Under the pieces are notes generated by a model, which saw nothing but the letters and a program-made list of their open reading frames with translations, was not told where the DNA came from and did not search any database. The translations under genes and the position numbers were made by a program. From a candidate division KSB1 bacterium (GTDB taxonomy: Bacteria > Zhuqueibacterota > Zhuqueibacteria > JANLFK01 > Oleimicrobiaceae), in NCBI GenBank assembly GCA_024655945.1, contig JANLFK010000006.1, forward strand, positions 1-64,000: a stretch of 64,000 nucleotides of DNA, in the 5' to 3' direction. Shown here one piece after another: positions 8,578-17,827 of the stretch (its first letter is position 1; each line of letters starts with the position of its first letter).

Positions 8578-10119
8578 TCAGCGCACCAGGACGCACCGGC
8601 GCGTCTGCTGCCGGTGGGAGGTGCGGGCCTGCACAAAATAGACTCCACTGGGCAGTGGCCTGCCTGCATGGTCCCGTCCGTCCCAGGTCAGAAGATGCTT
8701 GCCTGAGAGCACCTGTCCATCGCAGAGCACGGCAACCTGTTCCCCTCTCGCGTTGTACACCGCCACCCAGGCCTGCTTCGGCTCGGGCAGGTGAAGCACT
8801 AGAGAGGCCGAGGTGTTGCAGGGATTCGGGTAGGGCTGGCTAAGGACACAGGTAGGCGCACCCGAGCTAACTTGTGGAGCGGGCACGCTGGTTATGTAGG
8901 CGTCGTAAGCCTGGCGGAGAACAGCGAGCGCCCGTCTCGCCAAGTCCGCCTCAGCCTGCAGCATGACCTGCGGCGGCACGGGATTGGCACGCCACAGCAC
9001 CATGAGACTTTCGGCCCTAGCGAAAATAGCATCCTCTGCGGGGAAGAGCGTGTACCAAAATCCGCCTCCCTTGCCATCCCGAAGTTTGTAGGAGTCGATG
9101 TAGTTGCTGTTCTCCGCATAGTCGAACAGGAGACTCTTGATGGCCAGGGCGGCATCACACAAGGGGGCGGTCACTTCGCCATTGGCGGCGGCAGGCGTGT
9201 TACCCACCGGCCAATAGGGCACAGCAACCGCACCGGCCGGCTGACCCAGCATGGCCCACATCGTGCTCAGACGCGCCGGCTCGCCCGGCCGCACACCCTG
9301 GATGACGGCCGCCGATACCGAAGTGGAGCGGCAGATGCTGAGGTAGCAGTAGATATAGCCAAACGGTCTGTTGCTCTGCCAGCGTGCAGGGAAGGGTACT
9401 GGCACGGGATTGCTGTTGGCGTCAGAAAAGTCACGCATTTGCGTACGAAGGATGCTGCGATAGCCAAGCGTGTCCCCGGCCCAAAAATCCGCAATCAGCT
9501 TAGTGGTTCGCCGGTAGCGCTCAATGCCACTGCTACCACCACCGTGGAGGGCAAAGTTGGTGCGCAACACATAACCCTGAGAGGCGACTGAAGAGTCGTT
9601 GGCGTCGTACTTCCAGTACTGCGTGCCGGCGGTCTCAAAAATGGCCGCAGCCCCGGTGCTGTCAATGACGGCAAAGTTTGCCTGGGTGGTGCGCCCGGTA
9701 AGGTTGGTGCGGTCAAGAAGGGCCTGGAACTCTGCCACCGACGCGCAACTGCCTAATGCGTCCTTCATCAGGGTAGCATTGCTGGGACCGGTGGCAGCGG
9801 TTGGAAGGTCGCTCGACAGAGAGTTGAGGATGGCAAAGCCCCTCTCGTTCACGCCCATCCACGGAGTGGTGGAGCCAGCGCTCACCACGGCCACGAAGCG
9901 GTACAAAGAGCCGGTAACCCACACCACTTCGTTGTTCACCTGGCCGGCGTCTCGGGTCTTCCACACCATGGGGCGCCCGTCAGCAGTAGCCCGGGCAGAG
10001 GCCACGCCGATGGTGCACTCCTCCAGCTGATGTTCAGGCAACTCCTCCCATGGCCCTTCAGCTGGGGCCATCGCCATGACCCCTGCCAGCACTATGCCCA
10101 CCACGATGGTGATGCGCAT
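8578..10119 (-). CDS. secreted Ntn-hydrolase-like (C45/acyltransferase-type) protein with T9SS sorting domain
   Basis: The protein has 513 aa. A signal peptide (MRITIVVGIVLAGVMAMAPA) is followed by a Cys (residue 35) in ECTIGVASARATADGRP. This resembles the nucleophile region of C45-type Ntn hydrolases (isopenicillin-N acyltransferase, carcinine hydrolase), and the GVNERGFAILNS stretch downstream also fits that family. The last ~85 residues are a sorting domain (YPNPCNTSASLVLHLPEP...LPSGVYFVQ...CVLVR). It probably acts outside the cell on an amide substrate; specificity cannot be read. ATG 10119 is preferred because GGTGAGG lies 6 nt upstream. An ATG at 10125 gives two extra residues. Confidence 0.75.
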   Translation of the reverse strand: MRITIVVGIVLAGVMAMAPAEGPWEELPEHQLEECTIGVASARATADGRPMVWKTRDAGQVNNEVVWVTGSLYRFVAVVSAGSTTPWMGVNERGFAILNSLSSDLPTAATGPSNATLMKDALGSCASVAEFQALLDRTNLTGRTTQANFAVIDSTGAAAIFETAGTQYWKYDANDSSVASQGYVLRTNFALHGGGSSGIERYRRTTKLIADFWAGDTLGYRSILRTQMRDFSDANSNPVPVPFPARWQSNRPFGYIYCYLSICRSTSVSAAVIQGVRPGEPARLSTMWAMLGQPAGAVAVPYWPVGNTPAAANGEVTAPLCDAALAIKSLLFDYAENSNYIDSYKLRDGKGGGFWYTLFPAEDAIFARAESLMVLWRANPVPPQVMLQAEADLARRALAVLRQAYDAYITSVPAPQVSSGAPTCVLSQPYPNPCNTSASLVLHLPEPKQAWVAVYNARGEQVAVLCDGQVLSGKHLLTWDGRDHAGRPLPSGVYFVQARTSHRQQTRRCVLVR

Positions 10120-10361
10120 CCTCATCCTCACCACCACACCTGACCACGGGCTTGTCCTGCCCATTGACAGGTCCCGTGCGTCTGTTGCCGCGTCGCAAGC
10201 AGCAAGATGTCGTGAGTCCATTGTGGCGCAGGGCCTCCTCTGCGATGCCGCGGAACTCCAGGTGCCGGCATCTTCGCCCTCAGGTGCTCAGGCTTGACAA
10301 GCTCCACCCTGGCTGGACCGCGCCTTCGCCACCTGGCTGACCTGCACCGGGAATCGGCTGA

Positions 10362-13346
10362 TCACCGCACTATCGTCACCTTCCGCATGAAACGCGCAAG
10401 TTCCTGGCCTTGTTGGTCGTGAACCTCCAACAGGATGAAGTATACCCCGCTGGCTAGTTCCCTTCCACGTCCATCCTTGCCATCCCAACGCACGGCTCCG
10501 CGGCCTGAAGGCTGCCTGCCTTGCAGGAGGGTACACACCTCCTGCCCGAGCAGGTTCACCACCGTCATCTTCACCACTGCAGGCCGCGGCAACGAATAGG
10601 CGATTTCGGTTTGGCCATTGAAAGGATTGGGGTAACACGGATAGAGGCGGTAGGAGTCAGGAGCTTCCTGACCGCCACTTACTGTAAGCGATGTTGCCAA
10701 CCCATCTTTGACCAAGACATCATCGATGTTCCAACCGCCCGCCACGAGGTTGTCGCCGTTGGATGTGAGTCCAAAAGAGACCACCACCTGGGGATTGCCG
10801 TCCGCAATGGCCGAAATGTCCACAAGCTGGACCGTCCAGCTGCGGTCAAAGAGCCCTTCTGGAGGACTTGTCCAGACCACCTGGTCATTCACCAAGACGG
10901 TAGCAACGTCCCCGGCGCGCACATTGAGCCATCGCATGAAACGTAGCCCCACCTTCTGGTAGCGGCTGCAGTCGATCGTTGGGGAGTTCAGGTAGCAGTT
11001 GACATTGGCTTGGTAGGATCCGTCCCAACCTTCGCCTCCCAAGTCGTTGCCCCAGCAATATTGACCCGAGTAGGCTGAGCGGGGGTCTTGCCCGCTCGCC
11101 TTTCCTTGGGGAGTTCCCCACTGCCAGTCGTCCTGCAGATTGGATGGGTTGCCCCGCACCTCATGCCACCAGCGGCTGTCGGCCACCTCCAAGTCGTCGA
11201 AAAAACCTGCTACACAGGCGTAGCGGAAGGACTCTATGGCCGTGTACTTTTCTGCGCTAACCAACGTCAGGCGGAAGTGGGCCACATGCGCCGCTGGCGC
11301 CGCAGCTGGCAGCTCAGCCCTAAACAGAAAGACCCCCTCTTGGCCGGGCTCAATGGCCTCTACCGTATCCATGGCAACGGGCAATCTCACCCACTCACTC
11401 GCACATGTAAGGGTGCCGCGTACCTGGGTGGCGGTCATGCCGCCGTGGTTTGCTACCACTACTTTGAGAGCAACCTCCTCCCCTGGTTCCAGTGCGCCAT
11501 TGTCGTTGGCCAGACTGTCCGCCACCACCACGCGCGCGTAGTGAAGCAAGGGAGCCTGGATCTCCAGGGAAAAGTCGAGGTCAAGGCTCAATCCGCCCGC
11601 GCCTCTGATCTGAAGCTGCAGGGGGAGCTGAAAGCCATGGGGGGTGCGGTAGAACACCCGCAGCACAAAACTCTCCTCCGGCGAAACGGTAGAATCCACG
11701 GGGAGGACTCCGTACGAGACTGTCCCCTTGAGCACCGTACCGTTGGCATGTCGGGCCACCAGGGTCGCGGTGAGATTCTCCGCCGGGCTCCTGCCCGCAT
11801 TGCGCAGGGGGATGCGCAATTCGATGGTCTCTCCCGCCTCAACCCTCCCGTTGCCGTTGCCTGCGCTCGCCCCTAAGCTATCGTCGTCCACTACTATTGC
11901 GCTGATGCTAGGCAGAGCAGCGGGCGGCAGCGCGATGTCCAGCAAGCTCCACCCGTCGCTGGCCACCGTCACGTGCTCGGTGACGGGCAGGAACCCGGGG
12001 GCCCAAGCGCGAAGGGTGTAGACACCCGGTGCGGCAAAACGGTGGAAGCGGCCGTAGCGCGCCTCAGCCCTACGGGGTGTCATCCCTGGGCGGTCGTACT
12101 CAAGGATGCTGACCTCTGCGGCCACAGGCGCGCCCGTCTCTGCATCCCGTACGTGTCCGTACACGCCCGGACCAGCTACCGTTTTCTCCAGCAGGTACAA
12201 TGCCCCGGCCAAGTTGTCTGCAGCCACCCGGCGCGCCACCGGCCCGGGGGGAATAAACTCCGTCCCAGTTTCGATGAGAAGCTCGTAGACCCCTGCCACC
12301 GCAAATGCCCACGGGTAGCTCTGGTTGGTGGCATTTGTGCGTCCCCCCGGCTCGTAAAAACCTCCCCCCAGGCGGGGGATGCGATTGGCGACTGCCGCGG
12401 CAAACGCGTCCAACAAGGGCGTCTCCGGTATGGTGGAGCCGTATACACCACGCGCATAGTAGATTTCTTCAGCGTAGCTATGGTAGGAGATGGAGCAGAG
12501 GAAGCGCTCCCGCAAGACCAGATCGCGCTTGGCTTGCGTCTCCGCTTCCGAGAAAGGGGCCGGACCTCGGTACGTCCAGCTCGTCATGTCACCAGAACCA
12601 CCCTCTGACCAGCGGTAGTCGTAGTTGCGATTTAGATCTACGCCGTCGAAGGTGACGTCAAAACGGCCATTGCCGTTATTGTCCCGCTGGTTCTTTCGCC
12701 ACCAGGGGCTACCCAGATCGTTATCCACGATGTACTTGTAGCCCTCAGGATTCAGAATGGGGACAACCCAGATTTCCAGCTCGTTGACCGCCGTGGTAAC
12801 GAGGGGATCCTTGCCATAGTTTTCCAACAGATGCCGGACAAGAAGCAAACAGCACTCCATGCCCAACGGCTCGCGGGCATGGTGCATACCATCATAGAGG
12901 ACGGTGAACTCGTCTTCATCGAGCGCGGCATTATCGGAGATTTTTGTGGCGTAGATAGGGATGTGCAATTGCTGGCTGGCACCTATTTGATGCACGGCCG
13001 TAATCTCTGGGTACTCTCGGTGCAGAGAGTCCAGATAAGCTACCATGTGTTCGTAGGTGTGGTAGGCTGGGTCGAACAGGCGCGCACGATCAATGGTTGG
13101 CAGCAGTTGGTAGGTGAAACCCCTTTCCTTGAGGATCCCCAGTTGTTGCTCATCCACCACCAGGTCCACATAGTCCTTGAGACCTTGGTAGGCAAAGTCC
13201 AGGTCCAGGTCCTGCAAGCGCTGAAGGGATGCCCGCTCCGGGATCGGCACCCTCACCAGCAACCTTTGGCTTTGCCCGGCTATGCATGCGCCCGCAACCA
13301 TGAGGGTCGCAGCGATGAGGGACAGCCGATGACTCGTACGCTTCAT
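10362..13346 (-). CDS. M14 zinc carboxypeptidase with CARDB-like repeats and T9SS sorting domain
   Basis: A 994-aa secreted peptidase. Zinc ligands are His156 and Glu159 in DGMHHAREPLGME and His289 in ISYHSY. The substrate-binding DLNRNYDYRW stretch and the catalytic Glu359 (ELLIETGTEF) are intact, so it should be active. Downstream comes a carboxypeptidase-regulatory-like domain (VYGHVRDAETGAPVAAEVSI), then repeated beta domains with the NGNGRVEAGE and NDNGALEPGE pattern typical of CARDB-type repeats, and a jelly-roll-like region. The C-terminus is a sorting domain (YPNPFNGQTEIAYSLPRP...ASGVYFILLEV...KVTIVR). ATG 13346 has GAGGAGGCG upstream. A candidate promoter lies at 13371-13399. It probably digests extracellular protein from the C-terminus. 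Confidence 0.93.
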   Translation of the reverse strand: MKRTSHRLSLIAATLMVAGACIAGQSQRLLVRVPIPERASLQRLQDLDLDFAYQGLKDYVDLVVDEQQLGILKERGFTYQLLPTIDRARLFDPAYHTYEHMVAYLDSLHREYPEITAVHQIGASQQLHIPIYATKISDNAALDEDEFTVLYDGMHHAREPLGMECCLLLVRHLLENYGKDPLVTTAVNELEIWVVPILNPEGYKYIVDNDLGSPWWRKNQRDNNGNGRFDVTFDGVDLNRNYDYRWSEGGSGDMTSWTYRGPAPFSEAETQAKRDLVLRERFLCSISYHSYAEEIYYARGVYGSTIPETPLLDAFAAAVANRIPRLGGGFYEPGGRTNATNQSYPWAFAVAGVYELLIETGTEFIPPGPVARRVAADNLAGALYLLEKTVAGPGVYGHVRDAETGAPVAAEVSILEYDRPGMTPRRAEARYGRFHRFAAPGVYTLRAWAPGFLPVTEHVTVASDGWSLLDIALPPAALPSISAIVVDDDSLGASAGNGNGRVEAGETIELRIPLRNAGRSPAENLTATLVARHANGTVLKGTVSYGVLPVDSTVSPEESFVLRVFYRTPHGFQLPLQLQIRGAGGLSLDLDFSLEIQAPLLHYARVVVADSLANDNGALEPGEEVALKVVVANHGGMTATQVRGTLTCASEWVRLPVAMDTVEAIEPGQEGVFLFRAELPAAAPAAHVAHFRLTLVSAEKYTAIESFRYACVAGFFDDLEVADSRWWHEVRGNPSNLQDDWQWGTPQGKASGQDPRSAYSGQYCWGNDLGGEGWDGSYQANVNCYLNSPTIDCSRYQKVGLRFMRWLNVRAGDVATVLVNDQVVWTSPPEGLFDRSWTVQLVDISAIADGNPQVVVSFGLTSNGDNLVAGGWNIDDVLVKDGLATSLTVSGGQEAPDSYRLYPCYPNPFNGQTEIAYSLPRPAVVKMTVVNLLGQEVCTLLQGRQPSGRGAVRWDGKDGRGRELASGVYFILLEVHDQQGQELARFMRKVTIVR

Positions 13347-13370
13347 CTTACGCCTCCTCAGTCCTGTGCC

Positions 13371-13399
13371 AATGTACGAAAGTTTGCGCAACTGCGCAA
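13371..13399 (-). promoter_or_regulatory. candidate promoter of the M14 gene with overlapping inverted repeat
   Basis: On the minus strand, TTGCGC (13399-13394), a 17-bp spacer and TACATT (13376-13371) lie 25 bp upstream of the ATG at 13346. The -35 box is one arm of the inverted repeat TTGCGC-AACT-GCGCAA (13384-13399), a possible operator. The -35 match is weak. Confidence 0.4.
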
Positions 13400-13516
13400 G
13401 CCCCTATTTGCCCTTGCCAAGCCGGCATGTCACCCCCATTGGCCTGGCTCTGTTGCAGCTCCAAAGGCGCAGGGTACAGATGCCGTGCCACTCGGGAGCC
13501 ATTCCGCTGCCGTGGC

Positions 13517-13572
13517 AAAAAAACAGGCAAGGACGCAGCCCTCACGTTGCGTACGGGCCACATCCTTGCCTG
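13517..13572 (-). terminator. rho-independent terminator of the Asp-box propeller gene
   Basis: Minus-strand transcript: a 10-bp stem CAGGCAAGGA (13524-13533) / TCCTTGCCTG (13563-13572), with an inner GC-rich helix, is followed by T7 (13523-13517). It lies about 80 bp after the stop of the gene at 13654. Confidence 0.75.
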
Positions 13573-13653
13573 ACCTCGGCCCCGCGAGTGACATACAGCG
13601 GGCAGCCCCCGGCTGGGCCAGCAGAAGCTCCTGCGGTCACCTCCTGCTGGCTG

Positions 13654-15384
13654 CTACCGCACAAGAGTCATCTTGCGCGTGGCTACAAAGTCGCCAGCAC
13701 GCAGGGTGCAGAAGTAGACGCCGGAAGGCAACCCACGGGCATCCCACACTACACCCTTCATCCCGGCAGGCTCGACCCGGTCGACGAGTCTGGCAACCTC
13801 TTGGCCCCTCTCGTTGTGGACGGTGAGAGTGACGTGCGCTTGCTCCTTAAGGTCAAACCTGATCGAGGTAGTCGGGTTGAAAGGATTGGGGAAGTTCTGG
13901 TATAGGGCAAAAGACTTCGGTACTTCACTACGCGGCAGGCTGACGGCGCTGCGCGCCTTGACCTCGGAGGTGGGCGCACCCACATAGTACAGCGAGTCCA
14001 CTCCGCCGACGTACTCGCGGAAAATGATGTGCAACTTGTCGCTGGCGTTCTTGGCCATGCCGTTGGGGTGGCCGCGGCCGCTCCAGTTCTCCACCACCGC
14101 CACCGGCCCGTTCCAAGTGCTGCCCTGGTCACCGGAGACCATGACGAACATCTTGTACTTGTACTTGTACTGGTCGCCGGCAGCGCCTGTGGTGTCAACA
14201 ACATCGACGTAGGAGTAGTATAAGGTCCCGTCCGGGCCAAGGGCGGCATTGTTCATCGGCCACGCCGAGTTCTTCGGGTTGAGCGCTACGATACCCTCCG
14301 GGATGACCTGCGGGTACACGAAGCGGCTAATGTTCCACACCGAGCCGTCGTAGCGAAAATCCCAGGCACACACCTGTTCTGGGGTCCCCTCAGAGGTGTC
14401 GGCGCCGATAGCAAAGACGTGAAAGTTACCTGCCCCATCTAAGAGAGAGGTAATGTTCCGCCCTAGACGGCCGTTGCCAAAGTCCAGAAAGTCGGCGCCT
14501 GGAATAAGAGCCGGCGACGACCAGGTAGCGCCTCCATCGGTGGAGGTGGAGTAGATCACACGCCACAGGTCGTCATCCGAATAATACTGCCCAAGTCCCG
14601 CCGCATATGCCTTGTTGTTGGCGCCCAATTCCACCAAAGTGGAAGAAGTGGACAGGTCGATGACGTAGTTTGGCTTGCCCACGTCTGCAGGCACCGCCGA
14701 AGCCCATCGGATGGGCGGACTCCAGGTGGCGCCGCCGTCCTCGGAGCGATAGACCAACAAGTACTCACCGGGCGCCTGAGGCGCCGAAGTGGTCCCGGGA
14801 TGGTGATAGGCTCCCACCAACCACAGCTGCGGGTTATCAGGCGCTATCGCGATGCTGTAATAACGCATATCCAGGATGTCCTCTGCAGAAGCAGTCTGAT
14901 CGATGAAGCTATTTGCCCATCCCCCCATGTTCCAGCCGAGCAAGTCCATGGCCAGCGTCGGTTGGCCCTTCATGAGCGTCGTGTTGGCCGTGGAAACATT
15001 GCGGTAGACGATGATCGGGGTTGAGGCGTTCCCTTTCAAAGTGGGGTAGTAGGCATTCATCACCGCACCCACACCCAGATTGATGCTCTCATGGAGGGTC
15101 CACGTCTGGCCACCATCGGTGGAAATAGCCGCGGTGATCCTCCGGGGGTCTGGATCGGATGAGCCGTAGGCCCAGTACCATGTCGCGATTAAGTTTCCGG
15201 TTGACGGCTCATAGTAGATGACCTCGTTGCCTCCGCGATAGCAGGAGTTGAAACTCGGCCCCCCGGACGGGCTGGTGGCAACCAGCACGGGCGTCACGCC
15301 AGAGATAGGACACCTCTGCCCCCAGCTCACGCCTGCCCCTACCAACAGGAGCACCGCCGTAAGGAGAATCGTCGCTTTGCGCAT
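13654..15384 (-). CDS. secreted Asp-box (sialidase/BNR-fold) beta-propeller protein with T9SS sorting domain
   Basis: A 576-aa protein with a signal peptide (ATILLTAVLLLVGAGVSWG) and a propeller marked by four Asp-box motifs: STDGGQTW, SEDGGATW, STDGGATW and SGDQGSTW. Asp boxes occur in sialidases, xyloglucanases and photosystem-assembly factors. The arginine triad of true sialidases could not be identified, so an enzymatic role is not claimed. The C-terminal ~80 residues are a sorting domain (NFPNPFNPTTSIRFDL...LPSGVYFCTL...KMTLVR). ATG 15384 has GGAGG 5 nt upstream. It is separated by 112 bp from the SGNH/TPR gene and ends at a strong terminator, so it may be the last gene of that operon or stand alone. 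Confidence 0.85.
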   Translation of the reverse strand: MRKATILLTAVLLLVGAGVSWGQRCPISGVTPVLVATSPSGGPSFNSCYRGGNEVIYYEPSTGNLIATWYWAYGSSDPDPRRITAAISTDGGQTWTLHESINLGVGAVMNAYYPTLKGNASTPIIVYRNVSTANTTLMKGQPTLAMDLLGWNMGGWANSFIDQTASAEDILDMRYYSIAIAPDNPQLWLVGAYHHPGTTSAPQAPGEYLLVYRSEDGGATWSPPIRWASAVPADVGKPNYVIDLSTSSTLVELGANNKAYAAGLGQYYSDDDLWRVIYSTSTDGGATWSSPALIPGADFLDFGNGRLGRNITSLLDGAGNFHVFAIGADTSEGTPEQVCAWDFRYDGSVWNISRFVYPQVIPEGIVALNPKNSAWPMNNAALGPDGTLYYSYVDVVDTTGAAGDQYKYKYKMFVMVSGDQGSTWNGPVAVVENWSGRGHPNGMAKNASDKLHIIFREYVGGVDSLYYVGAPTSEVKARSAVSLPRSEVPKSFALYQNFPNPFNPTTSIRFDLKEQAHVTLTVHNERGQEVARLVDRVEPAGMKGVVWDARGLPSGVYFCTLRAGDFVATRKMTLVR

Positions 15385-15496
15385 GTTGTCCTCCACAATA
15401 TCGTGAGACACAGCTCCGTTGCACGCACCACGCACCCTTCCTGAGGAGAGAATCCTGTTACACACTCCTTCTGCCGCTCTCTCACCTCCTTTCTGG

Positions 15497-17827
15497 CTAA
15501 GGAGTTGGATGGCTGCCCTGGCCCCCCTGAACCCCCCTGTGCCCTTCTGTCCTCAGCAACTCGAGGAAAGCAGGGTCGACATCGTAGTGGACTTGCTGCG
15601 CCGCCCTGACATGATCCCAGGCGCGCCGCAGATCGCCCATGGTATAGTAGGCCACGGCAAGATTGTTGTGGGCTTTGCCCAGGCGCGGGTTGAGGCGCAA
15701 GGCGGTCTGCAGGGCGCTCACGGCATGGGGTAAGTCCTGCATCTGATAGAAGCATACTCCCAGGCTGCAGTGCGCATCCGCATACAAGGGGTCACAGGCG
15801 ATGGCGCGTCGGAATGCTTCCATGGCCTGCTGCAGTCTTCCCTCCTCTAAGTAGATGAGCCCCAAGTTGTAATATGCTTCCGCATAGCCAGGGTTTTTCT
15901 GCAGCGCCTTCTGGAGCTGAACCACTGCTTGCTCCCGATACCCTTGGTGGTGATAGACCACACCCAAGCCCGAGTACGCGTCCGCGTACTCACCGTTAAG
16001 GGCAATCGCCTTGCGGAAGGCGGCAATAGCGGCCCTATTGTCGCCACGCAAATAGGCCAGCCGTCCGAGGTTCGCCTGCGCCACATAGTCCTGGGGGGCC
16101 AGGCTCAAGGCCTTGAGGTACTGGGCGCGCGCCCCCTCGGCATCGCCGCTCTGCTCTAACGCCATGCCAAGATTGGTGTAGGCGTTGGCAAAGGAGGGAC
16201 TCAGTTCGATGCAGCGACGGAACTCCCTCGTCGCCTCTGCCACCTCTCCACGGCGCAGCATGCTATTGCCCATCATGTAGTGAAATTCGGCGTGGCCCTG
16301 GAGCTGTTGCTGGTGGCGGCGCAGGAGCGCCAACTTTTCCTCCTCTTTGCCGGCCCAGCCGAGGACTTTGGCCAGGTTGAGCGTGCCTTCCAGGTAGTAG
16401 TCAGGGGGCAGCGCGTGCATCACCCGTTCATAGGCAGCCAGGCGCTCATGGTCGGTCACTGCCCTGGCGGCGGGCACCCACCCCAGGCGTTGCATCTGCT
16501 GGACCAGCAGCTCGGCGATAAGCTGATGGCCGCGCACCGTCGGATGCACGTGGTCCAGCAACAAAGAAGAGTCCATCACCCCCTGGGGCGAACGGCGTGC
16601 AAACTCCTCCTCCACATCGACCAGTGCGAGCCCATAGCGGGAGGCTACATCCCGGATGATCCGGTTAATCTCCCCAGGTGCTCGCAGCGGGCAGACATCC
16701 AACTCCCTGGCCAGCAGTAAATACTGCTTGGCCAGGTCAAAGTGCCCCAGCCTGTGCAGACAGCAACCAATGCGGTAGGCCAATTCCGCGTACTGATCAT
16801 CGAGCTGGTAGCATTGTTGGTAGGCAGCCAGTGCCTGTTCGTACCCCCCGCGAGCCCCGGCAATGATGCCAGCGCGAAAGTGTTCATCCCACCACTCCTG
16901 TTGTTCTTGGCTCCACGGCTCGCGGTGTTCAGATTTGAAAGGGGAAAAGTCTTTGAGGTTTGTGGGCAGCGTTGCCAGCAGCATCTTGACGTGATGCTGG
17001 CGGGCGAGCGCCACCATGCGCTCCAGGTTGTAACGATAGTGGGCATAAGTTTGCTCGCGCTGCAGAGTCTGCCGCGAGTAGCGCTCCAGGCCGGCACTGG
17101 CATCAAGGATGGCACTGACCTCATCCTTCAGCGGGGGCTTCTCCTCCCCTTGGCCGAGGACTCTCCTTTGCACGGCCGTAACTACGGGGCGCAAGGCAGC
17201 ATAGAGGGCTGACCTGTCCATGAGCAGCCTCGCTTTCCGCACCACGGGAGGCTGGCGTAGGAGTGCATCATAGGTGCGCGCCTCCAGAAACTCGTTGTGG
17301 CCGCAGTATAGCACGAACACGTCCGGCTCGTAGCGCAATGCCTCCTCTACCAGGTGGGCAACGCGATAGCTGGCGTAGGAGATGCCACCGGCGTTGATGA
17401 CTTCGTAGCGGTGATCGGGATCCTGTAGCTGGAGGTTGATCGCAAGCCATCTGGGAAAAGCGGTCTCGCCTCTGTAAGGGCGACCGTAGGTGGTTGAGCC
17501 ACCGAAGCAAAAGATGCGGACCGTGCCGGGGGCTTTCTTTGCGGAGAATTCCTGATGATTGAAGAAGGGCAGCTTGTTGGGGGCGGTGGCCATCATCAGC
17601 CGCCCGTCCCCTGCTTTGCTCTCGACCCATAACGGATAAACCCTTTCAAAGCCGACAAAAGGGTCGAGGCGCCTGGCTCGGTTGCCCATACCTGCCAGGC
17701 GGAGTACTCCTTCGGCAAGCCCCAGGAGGAACAGCCCGGACACCATGAGGGCCAGCCTCTGCCGCCAGGTCGTCGGAGGCTTAGCCTCGCCGCGTGTCCC
17801 GTGCCCTTTGTCCTGCTCAGCGGGCAA
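15497..17827 (-). CDS. membrane-anchored SGNH hydrolase with embedded and C-terminal TPR repeats
   Basis: A 776-aa protein starting at TTG, with GGAG 7 nt upstream and 11 bases of overlap with the upstream gene. Residues ~22-45 form a membrane anchor (LALMVSGLFLLGLAEGVL). The SGNH fold follows: Ser111 in CFGGSTTYGR, Gly block in EVINAGGISYAS, Asn in YCGHNEFLEA, and the Asp425/His428 pair in LLDHVHPTVRGHQLI. Between Ser and Asp-His sits a TPR-like segment (GGYEQALAAYQQCYQLDDQY). At least six TPR units (residues ~510-750) follow the catalytic part, such as ANAYTNLGMALEQSGDAEGA. SGNH enzymes are esterases, lipases or acetyl-transfer enzymes. The TPR part probably scaffolds a complex at the inner membrane. 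It is last in the receptor-PorV operon. Confidence 0.88.
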   Translation of the reverse strand: MPAEQDKGHGTRGEAKPPTTWRQRLALMVSGLFLLGLAEGVLRLAGMGNRARRLDPFVGFERVYPLWVESKAGDGRLMMATAPNKLPFFNHQEFSAKKAPGTVRIFCFGGSTTYGRPYRGETAFPRWLAINLQLQDPDHRYEVINAGGISYASYRVAHLVEEALRYEPDVFVLYCGHNEFLEARTYDALLRQPPVVRKARLLMDRSALYAALRPVVTAVQRRVLGQGEEKPPLKDEVSAILDASAGLERYSRQTLQREQTYAHYRYNLERMVALARQHHVKMLLATLPTNLKDFSPFKSEHREPWSQEQQEWWDEHFRAGIIAGARGGYEQALAAYQQCYQLDDQYAELAYRIGCCLHRLGHFDLAKQYLLLARELDVCPLRAPGEINRIIRDVASRYGLALVDVEEEFARRSPQGVMDSSLLLDHVHPTVRGHQLIAELLVQQMQRLGWVPAARAVTDHERLAAYERVMHALPPDYYLEGTLNLAKVLGWAGKEEEKLALLRRHQQQLQGHAEFHYMMGNSMLRRGEVAEATREFRRCIELSPSFANAYTNLGMALEQSGDAEGARAQYLKALSLAPQDYVAQANLGRLAYLRGDNRAAIAAFRKAIALNGEYADAYSGLGVVYHHQGYREQAVVQLQKALQKNPGYAEAYYNLGLIYLEEGRLQQAMEAFRRAIACDPLYADAHCSLGVCFYQMQDLPHAVSALQTALRLNPRLGKAHNNLAVAYYTMGDLRRAWDHVRAAQQVHYDVDPAFLELLRTEGHRGVQGGQGSHPTP

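Larger units (their letters stand above)
13347..13653. other. 307-bp intergenic region with promoter and terminator elements
   Basis: No gene is visible. It carries the terminator of the propeller gene (13517-13572) and a candidate promoter with an inverted repeat (13371-13399) for the M14 gene; both are listed separately. Confidence 0.7.
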
